From contig CAMFEN010000102.1 in NCBI GenBank assembly GCA_945949375.1, positions 1-5,090 on the forward strand: DNA of 5,090 nt, written 5' to 3'. The DNA is from an uncultured Bacteroidales bacterium (GTDB lineage Bacteria; Bacteroidota; Bacteroidia; Bacteroidales; Paludibacteraceae). The notes beneath the pieces were generated by a model. It did no database searches. It saw nothing but the letters and a program-made list of their open reading frames with translations, and was not told where the DNA came from. Both the position numbers and the translations under genes were made by a program. Positions 4,409 through 5,090 of the stretch are shown piece by piece (positions within the stretch are counted from its first letter, which is position 1; each line of letters starts with the position of its first letter).

Positions 4409-5090
4409 ATGTTTAATAATTTGTCGGAGCGGCTGGAACGCTCGTTTAAGATTCTGAAGGGTGAAGGACGTATCACCGAGATTAACATAGCGGAGACCGT
4501 GAAGGACATCCGCAAGGCATTGCTGGAAGCCGATGTGAACTACAAAACTGCCAAGCAGTTTACTGACCAAGTGAAAGCCAAAGCGCTGGGGCAGAACGTG
4601 ATGACCGCCGTGCGACCCGGGCAGTTGATGGTGAAAATCACCCATGACGAGTTGGCAGCGTTGATGGGGGGTGAGGCGCAGGAAATCAACCTGAAAGGCT
4701 CGCCTGCGGTAATCCTGATGTCGGGTCTGCAAGGCTCCGGTAAGACAACCTTCGCAAGCAAACTGGCGAACTATCTGCAGCCGAAGAAAGGTAAGAAAGT
4801 GATGCTGGTGGCGTGCGATGTGTATCGTCCGGCTGCCATCGAGCAGTTGCGCGTGTTGGGCGAGCAGATAAATGCCAAAGTCTATACGGGCGAGGGCGAG
4901 AGCAACCCCGTGAAGAAGGCTGAGAAAGCCATCGCCGAGGCGCGCGTGTATGGCTACGATGTTGTGATTGTGGATACGGCGGGTCGCTTGGCGGTGGATG
5001 AGCAGATGATGCAGGAGATTGCGGCTATCAAGCAGGCTATCAAGCCCACGGAGACGCTCTTCGTAGTGGATGCGATGACCGGTCAAGATG
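4409..5090 (+). CDS. ffh: Signal recognition particle protein Ffh (3' end cut by the window edge)
   Basis: Ffh is the GTPase of the signal recognition particle. It binds 4.5S RNA and signal sequences of nascent membrane proteins and docks with the receptor FtsY. The first 227 residues are present. The N-terminal helical bundle (about 1-90) begins MFNNLSERLERSFKILKGEG and includes DIRKALLEADVNYK (33-46). The G domain follows: P-loop GLQGSGKT (106-113), DVYRPAAIEQL (137-147), DTAGR (189-193), and VVDAMTGQD at the edge (219-227). The TKxD box and the methionine-rich M domain lie beyond the window. The ATG at 4409-4411 fits the family start. I see no good TAnnTTTG promoter in the 176 bp upstream, most of which is the palindromic repeat. 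Its GC content resembles metX and hom, not the adjacent lipoprotein gene. Confidence 0.97.
   Translation, partial: MFNNLSERLERSFKILKGEGRITEINIAETVKDIRKALLEADVNYKTAKQFTDQVKAKALGQNVMTAVRPGQLMVKITHDELAALMGGEAQEINLKGSPAVILMSGLQGSGKTTFASKLANYLQPKKGKKVMLVACDVYRPAAIEQLRVLGEQINAKVYTGEGESNPVKKAEKAIAEARVYGYDVVIVDTAGRLAVDEQMMQEIAAIKQAIKPTETLFVVDAMTGQD

Noticed and set aside
4361..5086. Leftward 241-codon reading frame opposite ffh
   Set aside because: It is the antisense shadow of a clear Ffh coding sequence and has no recognisable motifs.

Overview
The window looks like chromosomal DNA from a member of the Bacteroidota, probably a Bacteroidales-type organism. Three things point there. A DUF4295 protein lies behind bL28 and bL33. 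Two promoters match the phylum's own consensus (TTTG, 20-nt spacer, TAnnTTTG). All protein families read like Bacteroidota versions. The lineage below phylum is inference.

Left part (1-2960, all read leftward). One transcription unit appears to start at a promoter at 2929-2960 and, after a leader of about 200 nt, runs rpmB (bL28), rpmG (bL33), the DUF4295 gene, metX and hom. hom runs off the left edge. Hom makes L-homoserine and MetX acetylates it, so the last two genes are consecutive steps towards methionine (hom also feeds threonine). They are attached directly to a ribosomal-protein cluster: metX begins 3 nt after the DUF4295 stop, in the same frame. Two structures stand out here. A perfect 16-bp inverted repeat lies within codons 11-23 of metX. 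A 134-bp long palindrome fills the metX-hom gap and supplies the metX stop codon.

Middle (2721-3533). This 0.8-kb non-coding region separates the leftward operon from a rightward gene. It holds the rpmB leader and promoter, a stem-loop at 3111-3152, five tandem copies of an 11-bp unit (3221-3278), a leftward intrinsic terminator with no leftward gene to serve (3342-3373), and the promoter of the next gene (3442-3473).

Right part (3534-5090, read rightward). An AT-rich gene for a lipoprotein of unknown function (232 aa) is followed by a second long palindromic repeat (4232-4350) that begins on its stop codon. After that comes ffh, encoding the GTPase of the signal recognition particle, cut by the right edge after the first 227 residues.

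The enzymes and ribosomal genes are ordinary. The unusual content is structural: palindromic elements placed exactly on stop codons, a perfect palindrome in the start of metX, and a candidate small RNA beside the lipoprotein promoter.
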